Numbered from the stretch's first letter, positions 35,041 through 44,103 are shown. The stretch is DNA of 64,000 nucleotides from Rahnella variigena (GCF_003610915.1 NZ_NSDJ01000001.1:1116001-1180000), one strand, 5' to 3'. Notes: generated by a model not told the origin, from the sequence alone. Made by a program: numbers and translations.

Positions 35041-35802
35041 TTAATGGATCACCTGTGATAAGAACTCCCGTGTCCTCGCCGACTTCGGATTCGCAAAGAA
35101 CTCCAGCGGTGGCGCCTGTTCAACGATTTCCCCGCGATCCATAAAGATCACCCGGTCGGCGACGGTTCGCGCAAATCCCATTTCGTGCGTCACGCACAAC
35201 ATGGTCATGCCTTCTTCCGCCAGCGTGATCATGGTATCCAGGACTTCTTTCACCATTTCCGGATCGAGCGCCGATGTCGGTTCATCAAACAGCATGATTT
35301 TTGGCTTCATGCACAGCGAACGGGCGATCGCCACACGCTGTTGCTGGCCGCCGGAAAGCTGGCCGGGGAATTTATTGGCATGTTCGGCGATACGCACACG
35401 TTTCAGATAATGCATCGCCAGTTCTTCGGCTTCTTTCTTCGGCATCTTGCGTACCCAGCACGGTGCCAGAGTGCAGTTTTGCAACACAGTCAGATGCGGG
35501 AACAAATTGAAGTGCTGGAACACCATACCGACTTCAGTGCGTACGCGTTCGATATTGCGCAGATCATCATTCAGTTCAGTGCCGTCCACCACAATGCGCC
35601 CTTGCTGGTGCTCTTCCAGATGGTTAATGCAACGAATGGTCGTTGATTTCCCTGAACCGGAAGGGCCGCAAAGGACGATACGTTCGCGCGGTTTGACGCT
35701 CAGATTAATGTCTTTCAATACGTGGAATTGTCCGTACCACTTATTCACGTTTTCCAGCGTGATCATCATATTTTGGTTTTCAGTGACTTGATGGTCGCTC
35801 AT
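35041..35802 (-). CDS. yhdZ: General amino-acid ABC transporter, ATP-binding protein
   Basis: The 253-residue ATPase of the AapJQMP system. Walker A is GPSGSGKST, the Q-loop lies in [13 protein letters not shown], the signature is [15 protein letters not shown], Walker B is [14 protein letters not shown], and the switch His is in VTHEM. The sequence is nearly that of E. coli YhdZ, including [15 protein letters not shown]. It is the last gene of the yhdWXYZ operon, 8 bp after yhdY. It energises uptake of several L-amino acids. Confidence 0.95.
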   Translation of the reverse strand: MSDHQVTENQNMMITLENVNKWYGQFHVLKDINLSVKPRERIVLCGPSGSGKSTTIRCINHLEEHQQGRIVVDGTELNDDLRNIERVRTEVGMVFQHFNLFPHLTVLQNCTLAPCWVRKMPKKEAEELAMHYLKRVRIAEHANKFPGQLSGGQQQRVAIARSLCMKPKIMLFDEPTSALDPEMVKEVLDTMITLAEEGMTMLCVTHEMGFARTVADRVIFMDRGEIVEQAPPLEFFANPKSARTREFLSQVIH

Positions 35803-35810
35803 GGTTTACC

Positions 35811-36920
35811 TCAGTGTGCGGAACGTCCGGTGTGAAAGCGTCTTTCCAGATGCTGGCTATAACGCGACATGCTAAAACAGAAAATCCAGTAAACGGCGGC
35901 GGCGAAGACGTAGCCTTCGGTCGACATGCCCAGCCATTCCGGATCGACGGTGGCTTGCTGTACGCTGCTGAACAGGTCAAACAGGCCGATGATGATCACC
36001 AGACTGGTATCTTTGAACAGCGCGATGATGGTGTTCACCAGACCCGGTATCACCATTTTCAGCGCCTGCGGCAGAATGACTAATCCCTGCGTTTTCCAGT
36101 AACCCAGCGCCAGTGATTCGGCGGCTTCAGTCTGGCCTTTCGGCAGCGCCTGTAGCCCGCCGCGCACCACTTCCGCGACGTACGCCGACTGGAACAGCAC
36201 CACACCCACCAGTGCGCGCACCAGTTTGTCGATGCTCGTCCCTTCGGTCATAAACAGCGGCAGCATCACCGAGGACATAAACAGCACGGTGATCAGCGGC
36301 ACACCACGCCAGAACTCAATGAAAACCACCGACAGAATACGCACGATGGGCAGACGTGAACGACGTGCCAGCGCGAGCATAATTCCCAGCGGCAATGCCC
36401 CGGCGATACCGACAGCGGCGATAATCAGCGTCAGCGTCAGGCCGCCCCATTGGCGGGTCTCGATGCGGCTCAGACCAAAGAATCCGCCATACAACATGAA
36501 CCAGGTGAAAATCGGGAACAGCACCATCCAGCAGGCGATATAACGTCCGCGGTGTGGCGTGGCTTTGAAAAAGATCGGCGCAAGGGTCAGCAGGCCGACA
36601 ATCAGCGTGACGTTGATGCGCCAGCGCTGATCAAACGGATATAACCCGTACATAAACTGGCCGAAACGTGCATGGATAAACACCCAGCAGGCACCGGCTT
36701 TGGTGCAGTCAGTTCGCGCCGTGCCGACCCAGTTGGCCTGGAAAATCACCCAGTTCAGCAGCGGAGGGATCACCAGCCACATCAGCCATAAACAAAACAG
36801 CGTCAGCAAACTGTTGAACCAGCTGGAGAACAGATTTTTACGCGCCCAGAGCAGGGCGGTACCGAGCGGCGTTCCGGGTTTCACGGCTCTGACTCCGGGA
36901 GGAAGTGTTGTCATCGTCAT
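35811..36920 (-). CDS. yhdY: General amino-acid ABC transporter, permease AapM-like
   Basis: A 369-residue inner-membrane permease of the HisMQ family. The ATP-binding-subunit docking EAA-type loop lies in TEAAESLALGYWKTQGLVILPQALKMVIPGLVNTI. The N-terminal third has extra membrane helices and a periplasmic loop (NWVGTARTDCTKAGACWVFIHARFGQ), as in AapM. It sits 9 bp downstream of yhdX. AAGGGAAACCC precedes the ATG. Confidence 0.94.
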   Translation of the reverse strand: MTMTTLPPGVRAVKPGTPLGTALLWARKNLFSSWFNSLLTLFCLWLMWLVIPPLLNWVIFQANWVGTARTDCTKAGACWVFIHARFGQFMYGLYPFDQRWRINVTLIVGLLTLAPIFFKATPHRGRYIACWMVLFPIFTWFMLYGGFFGLSRIETRQWGGLTLTLIIAAVGIAGALPLGIMLALARRSRLPIVRILSVVFIEFWRGVPLITVLFMSSVMLPLFMTEGTSIDKLVRALVGVVLFQSAYVAEVVRGGLQALPKGQTEAAESLALGYWKTQGLVILPQALKMVIPGLVNTIIALFKDTSLVIIIGLFDLFSSVQQATVDPEWLGMSTEGYVFAAAVYWIFCFSMSRYSQHLERRFHTGRSAH

Positions 36921-36929
36921 GGGTTTCCC

Positions 36930-38108
36930 TTAACGCTCGACCAGCGCGATACGCCGGTTGTAAATATTCATCAGGAACGAAATCACCAGACTGATGATCA
37001 GGTAAACCGACATGGTGATAGCAATGGTTTCAATCGCCTGACCGGTCTGGTTGAGCACCGTACCGGCGAACAGCGACACCATATCCGGATAACCGATAGC
37101 GGCGGCCAGAGAGGAGTTTTTCACGATGTTCAGATACTGGCTGGTCAGCGGCGGGATGATCACCCGCATCGCCTGCGGCAAAATCACCTGTCGCAGCGTG
37201 ACCGGGTTCGGCAGGCCGAGCGAACGGGCGGCTTCGTGCTGGCCGTGCGAAACAGACTGAATGCCGGAGCGGATCACTTCGGCGATAAACGTCGAGGTAT
37301 ACACCGATAACGCCAGCGTTAACGCCGCCAGTTCCGGAATCAAAACCATGCCGCCGCGGAAGTTAAAACCGCGCAGCGCAGGCACATCCCAGTGCAGGGC
37401 AGGCCCGAAAATCAGGTGCGCCAGCGCCGGAAACACAACCAGCATAACAATCGCCCATGGCCAGATATGCCAGACGCGTCCGGTATGGATCTGGCGGAAG
37501 TGGTTGTAGCGTTGCAGCGCGACGATGCCAAAAATCGCCAGCAGCAGGGCGATAAATCCCGCCAGACTGCCCGGCGCCAGTTCCGGCGACGGCAGATACA
37601 GGCCGCGGTTACTGACGAAAGCCAGGTCGAACGCATTCAGGCTCTGACGCGGGCCCGGCAGGTTGCGCAGTACGGCGAAGTACCAGAAGAAGATTTGCAG
37701 CAGCGGTGGAATGTTACGGAACGTCTCGATATACACCGTCGAGACTTTACGGATCAGCCAGTTATCGGAAAGGCGTCCTAAACCGATAATGAACCCGAGG
37801 ATGGAAGCAAAAACGATACACAGCGCGGAAACCAGCAGCGTATTCAGCAGACCGATAACAAATACGCGGGCGTAGGTGTCGCCTTCCTGGTAGTCGATAA
37901 GATGCTGAACAATGCCGAAACCGGCACCCTTTTCAAGAAACGCAAATCCCGAGGTGATCCCTCGTGTAGTCAGATTGGTAATGGTGTTGTGGAGCAGGTA
38001 ACCCAGACAGGCTACCAGCAACACCACCGCGAAAATTTGATAAATCCAGGCTCGTACCGCTGGGTTGGTCAGCGAGAACGAGACTTTTCCGGTTGGGCGT
38101 TGCGACAT
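36930..38108 (-). CDS. yhdX: General amino-acid ABC transporter, permease AapQ-like
   Basis: The 392-residue partner permease, the same length as E. coli YhdX within one residue. The EAA-type loop is HEAARSLGLPNPVTLRQVILPQAMRVIIPPLTSQYLN, and RSGIQSV precedes it. The start at 38108 is taken because GAGGTTAAA precedes ATGTCGCAA; the 20-residue longer frame lacks a site. It forms the membrane channel with YhdY. Confidence 0.94.
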   Translation of the reverse strand: MSQRPTGKVSFSLTNPAVRAWIYQIFAVVLLVACLGYLLHNTITNLTTRGITSGFAFLEKGAGFGIVQHLIDYQEGDTYARVFVIGLLNTLLVSALCIVFASILGFIIGLGRLSDNWLIRKVSTVYIETFRNIPPLLQIFFWYFAVLRNLPGPRQSLNAFDLAFVSNRGLYLPSPELAPGSLAGFIALLLAIFGIVALQRYNHFRQIHTGRVWHIWPWAIVMLVVFPALAHLIFGPALHWDVPALRGFNFRGGMVLIPELAALTLALSVYTSTFIAEVIRSGIQSVSHGQHEAARSLGLPNPVTLRQVILPQAMRVIIPPLTSQYLNIVKNSSLAAAIGYPDMVSLFAGTVLNQTGQAIETIAITMSVYLIISLVISFLMNIYNRRIALVER

Positions 38109-38316
38109 TTTAACCTCGACCTGCAGGTAAAACAGTGGAAGTGATGCGCCGGGGAACGACCGGTGCATCAGCTTCCTTTCTCAGACTGAACTTTTGTTTA
38201 TCCAAAGTAACTGGCGTTGCAGCAAGGGAGGGAATCCCGATGAGCTGACACGGGTCAGTGATTCGGGTGACCGAGTGCCGCCAACGCCGGTGCAACGTCA
38301 GGTACGAAGGATAAAA

Positions 38317-39342
38317 TTAGCGGACTGGTGGGGCGTACTGGATGCCGCCTTTATTCCACAATGCGTTCTGACCACGTTTGATTTTCAGCTCGCTGCCCTG
38401 ACCGACGTTACGTTCGAAGCTTTCGCCGTAGTTGCCGACCTGTTTAACGATTTTAACCACCCAGTCATTAGGCACTTTCAGATCAGCGCCGTAAGTGCCG
38501 GTTTTGCCCAGCAGGTTGCTCATGTCAGGCGTGGTCGGGTTTGCCGCCAGCTGATCGACGTTGGCAGACGTCACGCCCATTTCTTCGGCGTTCAGCATCG
38601 CGAACAGTGACCAGCGCACGATAGCCAGCCAGTCTTCGTCACCACGGCGAACGACCGGCCCCAGAGGTTCTTTAGAAATGACTTCTGGCAGAACGATGAA
38701 GTCATCCGGTTTGCCCAGTTTGATACGCAGTGCGTACAGCTGAGACTGGTCAGAGGCCAGGGTGTCACAACGGCCTGAGTCCAGCGCTTTGGCGCTTTCG
38801 TCTGAACGGTCGAAGGTGACCGGGGTGTAAGTCATTTTGTTGGCTTTGAAGTAGTCAGCTACGTTCAGCTCGGTATCCGTACCGGCCTGCAGACAGACGG
38901 TGGCGCCATCAAGTTCTTTGGCGCTTTTCAGGCCGGCTTTCTGGTGAGTCAGGAAGCCGATACCGTCGTAATAGTTTACGCCGGCGAAAATCATGCCCAT
39001 GCCCGCATCGCGGGAAGAGGTCCAGGTGGTATTACGTGACAGGATGTCCACTTCGCCAGACTGCAGCGCGGTGAAACGCTCTTTCGCGGTTAGGGGGGTG
39101 TATTTCACTTTCTCAGCATCACCAAACACGGCAGCAGCCACTGCGCGGCAGAGGTCAACGTCGATACCGGTGAATTTGCCTTTGGAGTCAGCGTAAGAGA
39201 AGCCTGGCAGGCCGTCGCTGATACCGCATTGAACAAATCCTTTCTTTTTAACTGCATCCAGAGTGGTACCTGCGTGAGCCTGACCAGCCAGTGTCACGAA
39301 GCTTGCTGCGGCAATCAGCGTTGAGAGCAATATTTTTTTCAT
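38317..39342 (-). CDS. yhdW: General amino-acid ABC transporter, periplasmic binding protein AapJ-like
   Basis: A 341-residue binding protein with a signal peptide (MKKILLSTLIAAASFVTLAG, cleavage after QAHA). The mature part is a bacterial solute-binding protein family 3 fold: GISDGLPGFSYADSKGKFTGID, RFTALQSGEVDILSRNTTWT, and C-terminal GQNALWNKGGIQYAPPVR. It is the first gene of the operon; a 208-bp gap before yhdX suggests a post-transcriptional step or attenuated read-through, as binding proteins are made in excess. E. coli K-12 carries this gene only as a pseudogene; here it is intact. Confidence 0.94.
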   Translation of the reverse strand: MKKILLSTLIAAASFVTLAGQAHAGTTLDAVKKKGFVQCGISDGLPGFSYADSKGKFTGIDVDLCRAVAAAVFGDAEKVKYTPLTAKERFTALQSGEVDILSRNTTWTSSRDAGMGMIFAGVNYYDGIGFLTHQKAGLKSAKELDGATVCLQAGTDTELNVADYFKANKMTYTPVTFDRSDESAKALDSGRCDTLASDQSQLYALRIKLGKPDDFIVLPEVISKEPLGPVVRRGDEDWLAIVRWSLFAMLNAEEMGVTSANVDQLAANPTTPDMSNLLGKTGTYGADLKVPNDWVVKIVKQVGNYGESFERNVGQGSELKIKRGQNALWNKGGIQYAPPVR

Positions 39343-39668
39343 TAAGCGTCCTGTGAGACAAAATTGAAAATTATTATTGTGTGAGTGCCTGAGCACCCTG
39401 TCTGTTTATGGGGCAACGCCCTCTGCACCTGTCTTTGCAAAGGGAGTGCCAACATCGAAAACACCCCATCAATCAAGTCGCGTAGAGGAATTGCTCAGTA
39501 ACATTGACGAGGTGTATAAAATTTATTGCCCTGTTTCGGTGCGCGGTCAATGTGGCTGCTTTAAAAGGGAGCGGATTATTTCAATATTGGAGTGCAGATC
39601 GCGGTCTTTGAAGGGAAGTGAAATACGGTGTCATATTGGGTAAAAAAATGAGGCAAAACGATGAGTAA
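39343..39668. other. Upstream region of the yhdWXYZ operon
   Basis: It holds the sigma-54 promoter at 39436-39451. An NtrC-like half-site (GCACCG...GGGC, minus strand) lies near 39527-39541 but is a weak match. An 88-codon plus-strand frame crosses the promoter and has no recognisable product. Confidence 0.5.
39436..39451 (-). promoter_or_regulatory. Sigma-54 (RpoN) promoter of yhdWXYZ
   Basis: On the minus strand TGGCACT, four bases, TTGCA: 11 of 12 against the TGGCACG-N4-TTGCW consensus, with the GG-N10-GC spacing exact. Transcription would start about 80 bases before the yhdW ATG. The yhdW operon is a known NtrC/sigma-54 target in E. coli, which supports nitrogen control here. Confidence 0.85.
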
Positions 39669-39696
39669 ATCTCTCAGGCCGGATGGCCTGAGAGAT
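39669..39696 (-). terminator. Perfect 12-bp hairpin after the amidotransferase-like gene
   Basis: ATCTCTCAGGCC, four-base loop, GGCCTGAGAGAT. It starts 19 bp after the stop of the minus-strand gene. The following T-run is short (TTTACTC), so termination may be partial. Confidence 0.65.
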
Positions 39697-39714
39697 ATTC
39701 AGAAACAGGCAGGC

Positions 39715-40401
39715 TCAGAGAGCGGACTTTATCAATGCAGCCACCAGCGGCGGAAGCTGACCTTTTAGTGCGGCGCGTTCCGGCTGAAATAAGGTCGCGA
39801 CAAAAAACGGATGTCCGGGCAATTCGATGGCGCGAACTTCGCCGGTGGCATCATGACCCACCATCCGCAACGGCTGTGCCTCAAGCGCCGCCTGAAATTC
39901 GGTATTGATGCCGTAACGGCAGTGATAACCCTCTTCGACTTCCAGCCTGCCATAGGCGCGTGCTGGCAGGCTGTCTGGGATAAAGGTGAGGGTGTTTTTA
40001 ACTTCCACCATTTCGCACGACAGGGCGCTGATCACCAGCCGGCCTTCGGTATCGGTTTCGCCATGTCCTGCATCCTGCCAGTCCATCACGTTACGGGCGT
40101 ATTCGATGATCGCATGCTGAAAACCGCCGCAGGTTCCGAGGAAAGGCTTGTGGTTTTCGCGGGCAAAACGGATAGCGCTCAGGGCACCTTCGGTGGAGTG
40201 ATACGGGCTGCCGGGGACACACCAGAAAGCGTCGTATTTTTGTAAAATCTCAGGGGTAATGGTGTCGGTCGCAAGCCAGTCGGCGTGAATTTCAGTGCTG
40301 AAGTGTTGTGCTGCAAGGTCGATAGCAAGGGGGATAGCTTGGTGGGCCGTGATGGCGGAGTGGTAGTCTCCGACCAGCGCCAGACGAACAGAGGTTTTCA
40401 T
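39715..40401 (-). CDS. CTP-synthase-like class I amidotransferase domain protein (degenerate triad)
   Basis: A free-standing 228-residue protein that resembles the glutaminase half of CTP synthase, belonging to the group annotated CTP synthase C-terminal region-related (seleno)protein. The nucleophile elbow LGTCGGFQHA keeps its cysteine (about residue 91). The region that in PyrG reads FHPE reads FQPE here (Gln about 206, Glu about 208), so the catalytic histidine of the Cys-His-Glu triad is replaced by glutamine. Glutamine hydrolysis is therefore doubtful. ATG at 40401 has GGAGAG five bases upstream; a GTG three bases earlier is less likely. Function unknown. Confidence 0.8.
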   Translation of the reverse strand: MKTSVRLALVGDYHSAITAHQAIPLAIDLAAQHFSTEIHADWLATDTITPEILQKYDAFWCVPGSPYHSTEGALSAIRFARENHKPFLGTCGGFQHAIIEYARNVMDWQDAGHGETDTEGRLVISALSCEMVEVKNTLTFIPDSLPARAYGRLEVEEGYHCRYGINTEFQAALEAQPLRMVGHDATGEVRAIELPGHPFFVATLFQPERAALKGQLPPLVAALIKSAL

Positions 40402-40501
40402 CACTTCTCTCCAGGGCAGGTAAAAAGAGAGGTTACAGAAAAGCGATTAATCTGTCGTGAGAATTATTTTCATCAGCCTGTTTGTGCAGATAAAAGCCAT
40501 T

Positions 40502-40525
40502 AAAAAACCCACATGGAGTGGGTTT
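40502..40525 (-). terminator. Rho-independent terminator after a small gene
   Basis: Minus strand: AAACCCAC, short loop, GTGGGTTT followed by TTTT. It lies about 20 bp after the stop of the 61-residue gene. Confidence 0.85.
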
Positions 40526-40546
40526 CTGTCAGGCGATGTTTTCACA

Positions 40547-40732
40547 TCATTCGCCCTTGTCGGCATTGCCTTTGATAAGCTTACGTGCGGCGGCAATCTG
40601 CTCATTATCCGGCGCTTTAGGTTTGGCTTTGTTCAGTGCAGTGCTGAGGCCGGAGCGTCCCCAGAGGTCAAAGCTGTCTTCCTCTTTGAGATGGTCAAAG
40701 ATGGAAGGTGTCGCGTCAGGTTTTTTAGCCAT
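40547..40732 (-). CDS. Small unknown protein of 61 residues
   Basis: It begins MAKKPDATPSIFDHLKEEDS and continues FDLWGRSGLSTALNKAKPK, ending in a charged helix (NEQIAAARKLIKGNADKGE). Soluble, no signal or membrane segment. I do not recognise it. The ATG at 40732 is chosen because the longer frame runs back through the lpxP terminator; the Shine-Dalgarno (AAGAGA, 12 bases away) is weak. It sits between two terminators, so it needs its own promoter in the 35 bp after the lpxP terminator or depends on read-through. Confidence 0.65.
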   Translation of the reverse strand: MAKKPDATPSIFDHLKEEDSFDLWGRSGLSTALNKAKPKAPDNEQIAAARKLIKGNADKGE

Positions 40733-40767
40733 GAAAATTACAAATCTCTTATGGATGCTGTTCAATG

Positions 40768-40794
40768 AAAAAGCCCGACGCATTGCATCGGGCT
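40768..40794 (-). terminator. Rho-independent terminator after lpxP
   Basis: Minus strand: AGCCCGA, nine-base loop, TCGGGCT followed by TTTTT. It lies 38 bp after the lpxP stop. Confidence 0.88.
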
Positions 40795-40831
40795 TCCGTT
40801 TTATCACGTCTGGCACTTATCTATAAAGCAC

Positions 40832-41752
40832 TTATCTATAAAGAGAAGGCGTTCCTGCCGGACGGGTTTTAAAGCGGCGGTGCAACCAGAGATACTGATC
40901 GGGCGCACGCATAATTTCTTTCTCGATAACGCGATTCATGTAAGCCGCAGCCGCCATTTCGTCATCGATCGGGTAATCCTGCAACTCAGGTTGGATCACC
41001 AGCTCATAGCCTTTACCTAAGGCTTTGCGCACCAGTACTACGGTGACCAGCGCCGGTTTCGCCAGACGCGCCAGCATGAAGGTACCGCTGGTGGTGGCAG
41101 CCTGGTCGACGGCAAACAGGGGGGCAAAGACGCTGCCGCGCGGGCCGTAGTCCTGATCCGGCGCAAACCAGACCGCTTCGCCTTTTTTCAGAGCGTGAAC
41201 CATACCGCGTAAATCTTTGCGATCGAGCATTGCCTTGTTGGAGCGCATACGACCCCAGGTCTGCACAAATTCCATCGCTTTATTGTTGTGCGGACGGTAC
41301 ATCGCCATCATTGGCTGACATAAGCCCATCGCACGCCCGCCCAGTTCCAGCGACATGAAATGCACCCCAATCACCAGTACGCCTTTTTTGTTTTCCTGCG
41401 CCTTTTTCAGGTTGTGCAGGCCGCTGACGTCAAACCAGCGTTTCACACGGGCATCCGACCAGAACCAGGCCATGCCGGTTTCCAGTAAGCCCATACCGAG
41501 GGATTCAAAGTTGCTGACAATGCGGGCTTCAACCTGATCAGAAGGCAGATCCGGGAAGCACAATTGCAGGTTACGGCGCGTTATTGACACGCGGCGTTTC
41601 AGGAAACGCATCGACGTTCGGCCAAGCCAGATACCCAGACGGTTTAACACCGGATAAGGCAGCTGAACCAGCAGGAACAGTACACCCAGGCCAAACCAGG
41701 TCAGCCAGTAGCGTGGATGTAAAAATGAAGCACGAAAGCGAGGAGAAGTCAT
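40832..41752 (-). CDS. lpxP: Lipid A secondary acyltransferase LpxP
   Basis: Transfers a fatty acyl chain (palmitoleoyl in E. coli LpxP) from ACP to Kdo2-lipid IVA at the inner membrane. The 306-residue protein has one N-terminal membrane segment (PRYWLTWFGLGVLFLLVQLP) and the catalytic HxxxxE motif in GVHFMSLELGG. The stretch LGGRAMGLCQPMMAMYRPHN matches LpxP rather than LpxL, which has LGARQFGMQEPGIGVYRPN. E. coli lpxP is cold-induced and remodels lipid A at low temperature. The LpxP/LpxL distinction is the main uncertainty. Confidence 0.88.
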   Translation of the reverse strand: MTSPRFRASFLHPRYWLTWFGLGVLFLLVQLPYPVLNRLGIWLGRTSMRFLKRRVSITRRNLQLCFPDLPSDQVEARIVSNFESLGMGLLETGMAWFWSDARVKRWFDVSGLHNLKKAQENKKGVLVIGVHFMSLELGGRAMGLCQPMMAMYRPHNNKAMEFVQTWGRMRSNKAMLDRKDLRGMVHALKKGEAVWFAPDQDYGPRGSVFAPLFAVDQAATTSGTFMLARLAKPALVTVVLVRKALGKGYELVIQPELQDYPIDDEMAAAAYMNRVIEKEIMRAPDQYLWLHRRFKTRPAGTPSLYR

Positions 41753-42169
41753 AAAAGCCTAATCATCTGCATAAAAATCGGGGTAACGCGTAAGGAGTTG
41801 GCTCATTCGCGATACGGATTGTCTGACATAGAGTGGGACAGCATGTGCCGGCAAACGTTTTTGAAAAGACACAAGTTGACGCAATTTTTACTCTAAGAAG
41901 ACACTTTTAAAAGGCGGGATCGCGAAGCTGAAGGGCTGTCCGTAGGCGTTGAGCGAGCGAATACGACTCTTACACAGAGTATAACATGCTGCTTGATCTA
42001 ACCGGTGGGGGAAATTGTCCGATAAACGGACTCTTTACCATTTTTTTACGTCTACTTTTGGACAGACAAACGAAAACGCTACGTAAAGAAGAGATTAGCT
42101 TTTGGAAAATAAAATGGTTGATATGCGGTATCAGCATGCCTGACGGATCAGACATGCTGAAAAGGAATA
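41753..42169. other. Long intergenic region upstream of lpxP
   Basis: 417 bp between lpxP and the DoxX gene, both on the minus strand. It holds a GTCCG/CGGAC hairpin at 42017-42031, an AT-rich stretch with a T-run (42040-42050), and a TCAGCATG/CATGCTGA hairpin at 42131-42160 just after the DoxX stop. I see no protein gene; a 61-codon minus frame at 41970-42155 is not convincing. A long lpxP leader is possible. Confidence 0.45.
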
Positions 42170-42598
42170 TCAGCGGTAGAGCGGATTGCTCATAATGGAA
42201 TAACGCCCGCTACCGTACAGCGCGATCACGATGGCTGCCATGAAGTAATACACGATGTCTTCAATGGCCCAGGCACCCACCGGTGACAATGCAAACGTAT
42301 GGTGGATACCGACCATCAGCCAGGCCACGACCATCGTCGCTGCAGCAGACAGAGCGGCGAGACGGGTGAAGATCCCCAATATCATCATGATCGGCGCGAT
42401 GACCTCACCGATAATTACGCCGTAGGCGACAAACGCCGGAATACCATAACCTGCCAGCATCCCCTGTATACCGCCCAGTCCGTCATGCAGCTTATGCCAG
42501 CCATGAAAAATCAGCAGACCGTAAGTGATACGCAGCAGTAAAATAGCCAGATCAGGTTTATTCATTGCCGCGGTAAAACGTAGATAAAGTGGCTTCAT
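42170..42598 (-). CDS. DoxX-family inner-membrane protein (YphA-like)
   Basis: A 142-residue protein with four hydrophobic segments and the DoxX pattern LLLRITYGLLIFHGWHKL, then GIPAFVAYGVIIGEVIAPIMMILGIFTRLAALSAAATMVVAW. The length and layout match E. coli YphA (140). The ATG at 42598 has GGGAG nine bases upstream; longer frames begin in AT-rich non-family sequence. DoxX proteins act in membrane redox or thiosulfate systems; the role here is unknown. Confidence 0.85.
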   Translation of the reverse strand: MKPLYLRFTAAMNKPDLAILLLRITYGLLIFHGWHKLHDGLGGIQGMLAGYGIPAFVAYGVIIGEVIAPIMMILGIFTRLAALSAAATMVVAWLMVGIHHTFALSPVGAWAIEDIVYYFMAAIVIALYGSGRYSIMSNPLYR

Positions 42599-42764
42599 CA
42601 GTGTGACTCCCGGAGACATTTTTATTGTCCGTATAAGGTAGTTCTTTATCGCGGAATGCAGGGGAGAATTATTCTCATTTGGGTTGATCTGGGTTAGGTT
42701 TTGCGCAAATTTTGGGCTAAAGGGGTGCTGCGAAAGAATCGGTAAATATAAAAAAACAGAAAAC

Positions 42765-42799
42765 AAAAAGGCGCTCCCCTTGCGGAAAAGCGCCTTTTT
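42765..42799. terminator. Bidirectional terminator after fis
   Basis: Stem AAAAAGGCGCT/AGCGCCTTTTT around a 13-base loop, 21 bp after the fis stop on the minus strand. The symmetric A- and T-runs allow function from either side. Confidence 0.93.
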
Positions 42800-42819
42800 A
42801 AGACATCGACTGATTAGTA

Positions 42820-43116
42820 TCAGTTCATGCCGTATTTTTTCAATTTCTTACGCAGCGTACCGCGGTTGATACCCATCATCAGGGCCGCACGAGTCTGGTT
42901 GCCACGGGTATACTGCATCACCATGTCTAACAGTGGCTGTTCAACTTCAGCCAATACCAACTCATACAGGTCATTCACGTCCTGACCATTCAATTGAGCA
43001 AAATAGCCCTTAAGTGCTTGTTTTACCGAGTCACGCAGGGGTTTTTGGGTTACCTGATCCTGAGAATTAACGGTAGAAACGGTCAGTACGTCAGAATTCA
43101 CGCGTTGTTCGAACAT
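42820..43116 (-). CDS. fis: DNA-binding protein Fis
   Basis: Nucleoid-associated protein of 98 residues, apparently identical or nearly so to E. coli Fis: [20 protein letters not shown] at the N-terminus and the helix-turn-helix [20 protein letters not shown]. It bends DNA, activates rRNA promoters and shapes the nucleoid in early exponential phase. It is co-transcribed with dusB, 21 bp upstream, from the growth-rate-controlled promoter ahead of dusB. Confidence 0.99.
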   Translation of the reverse strand: MFEQRVNSDVLTVSTVNSQDQVTQKPLRDSVKQALKGYFAQLNGQDVNDLYELVLAEVEQPLLDMVMQYTRGNQTRAALMMGINRGTLRKKLKKYGMN

Positions 43117-43137
43117 AGTTCTGTCAGCTCTTTTTTG

Positions 43138-44103
43138 TTACGCAAGATTTTCGAAATATGCTTCCAACGCCTCCAGCTGTTCGCTGGCATCCTCTATGGC
43201 GTTGAAGGAGCGCCGAAACTGGTCATTCGGGGCATGCTCCTGGAGATACCAGGAAACATGCTTACGAGCGATACGAAATCCCTTGCCTTGACCGTAAAAG
43301 TCGTGCAATTCCCGTACGTGCCCTAGTAACAAGCGCTGCACCTCACCCATAGGCGGTGGAGGTAACAGCTCCCCTGTGTCCAGATAATGCTGGATTTCCC
43401 GGAAGATCCAGGGTCTCCCCTGAGCGGCACGTCCTATCATCAGAGCATCAGCTCCGGTGTAGTCGAGCACCGCTCTGGCTTTATGCGGGTCAGTTATGTC
43501 GCCATTCGCGATAATCGGAATGGAAACACTCTGCTTAACTGTCCGAATACTGTCGTACTCTGCTTCTCCATTGAAGAGACAGGCACGGGTTCGGCCATGA
43601 ATAGTCAGGGCCTGAATTCCACAGTCTTCAGCCAATTGGGCAATTTGTACACAGTTACGGTGTTCCGGTGCCCAACCAGTACGAATTTTCAACGTGACTG
43701 GCACATCTACCGCATTCACTACGGTAGTGAGGATTTGTTTGACCAAATCCGGATACTGCAATAATGCAGAACCTGCCAGTTTGCGGTTCACTTTCTTGGC
43801 CGGGCAGCCCATATTGATATCAATGATTTGCGCACCGCTTTCCACGTTAATTCGTGCAGCAGCCGCCATATCTTCGGGGTCACAACCGGCAATTTGCACG
43901 GCGCGGATCCCCGGTTCATCGTTATGTACCATGCGCAAACGTGATTTATCCGTCCGCCACACCTCCGGATTGGAGGAGAGCATTTCAGATACTGCCATTC
44001 CAGCCCCCATCGCATGACATAAGGCACGAAATGGTCGGTCAGTGATACCGGCCATCGGGGCCGCAATCAGGCAATTTGTAAGCTGGTGGTGTCCGATGCG
44101 CAT
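43138..44103 (-). CDS. dusB: tRNA-dihydrouridine synthase B
   Basis: FMN enzyme that reduces uridine to dihydrouridine in the tRNA D-loop. The 321-residue protein has the FMN barrel motifs [32 protein letters not shown] with the catalytic Cys, [18 protein letters not shown] and [15 protein letters not shown]. It is the first gene of the dusB-fis operon, as in other enterobacteria. Confidence 0.98.
   Translation of the reverse strand: MRIGHHQLTNCLIAAPMAGITDRPFRALCHAMGAGMAVSEMLSSNPEVWRTDKSRLRMVHNDEPGIRAVQIAGCDPEDMAAAARINVESGAQIIDINMGCPAKKVNRKLAGSALLQYPDLVKQILTTVVNAVDVPVTLKIRTGWAPEHRNCVQIAQLAEDCGIQALTIHGRTRACLFNGEAEYDSIRTVKQSVSIPIIANGDITDPHKARAVLDYTGADALMIGRAAQGRPWIFREIQHYLDTGELLPPPPMGEVQRLLLGHVRELHDFYGQGKGFRIARKHVSWYLQEHAPNDQFRRSFNAIEDASEQLEALEAYFENLA

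Noticed and set aside
39527..39541. NtrC-like site upstream of yhdW
   Set aside because: Only about 8 of 12 conserved positions match and one half-site is poor, so it is not reported as a feature of its own.
39377..39643. 88-codon plus-strand frame upstream of yhdW
   Set aside because: It covers the sigma-54 promoter region, has no ribosome binding site and no recognisable protein features.
41970..42155. 61-codon minus-strand frame in the lpxP upstream region
   Set aside because: Low-quality composition and no clear Shine-Dalgarno; the region is better described as non-coding.
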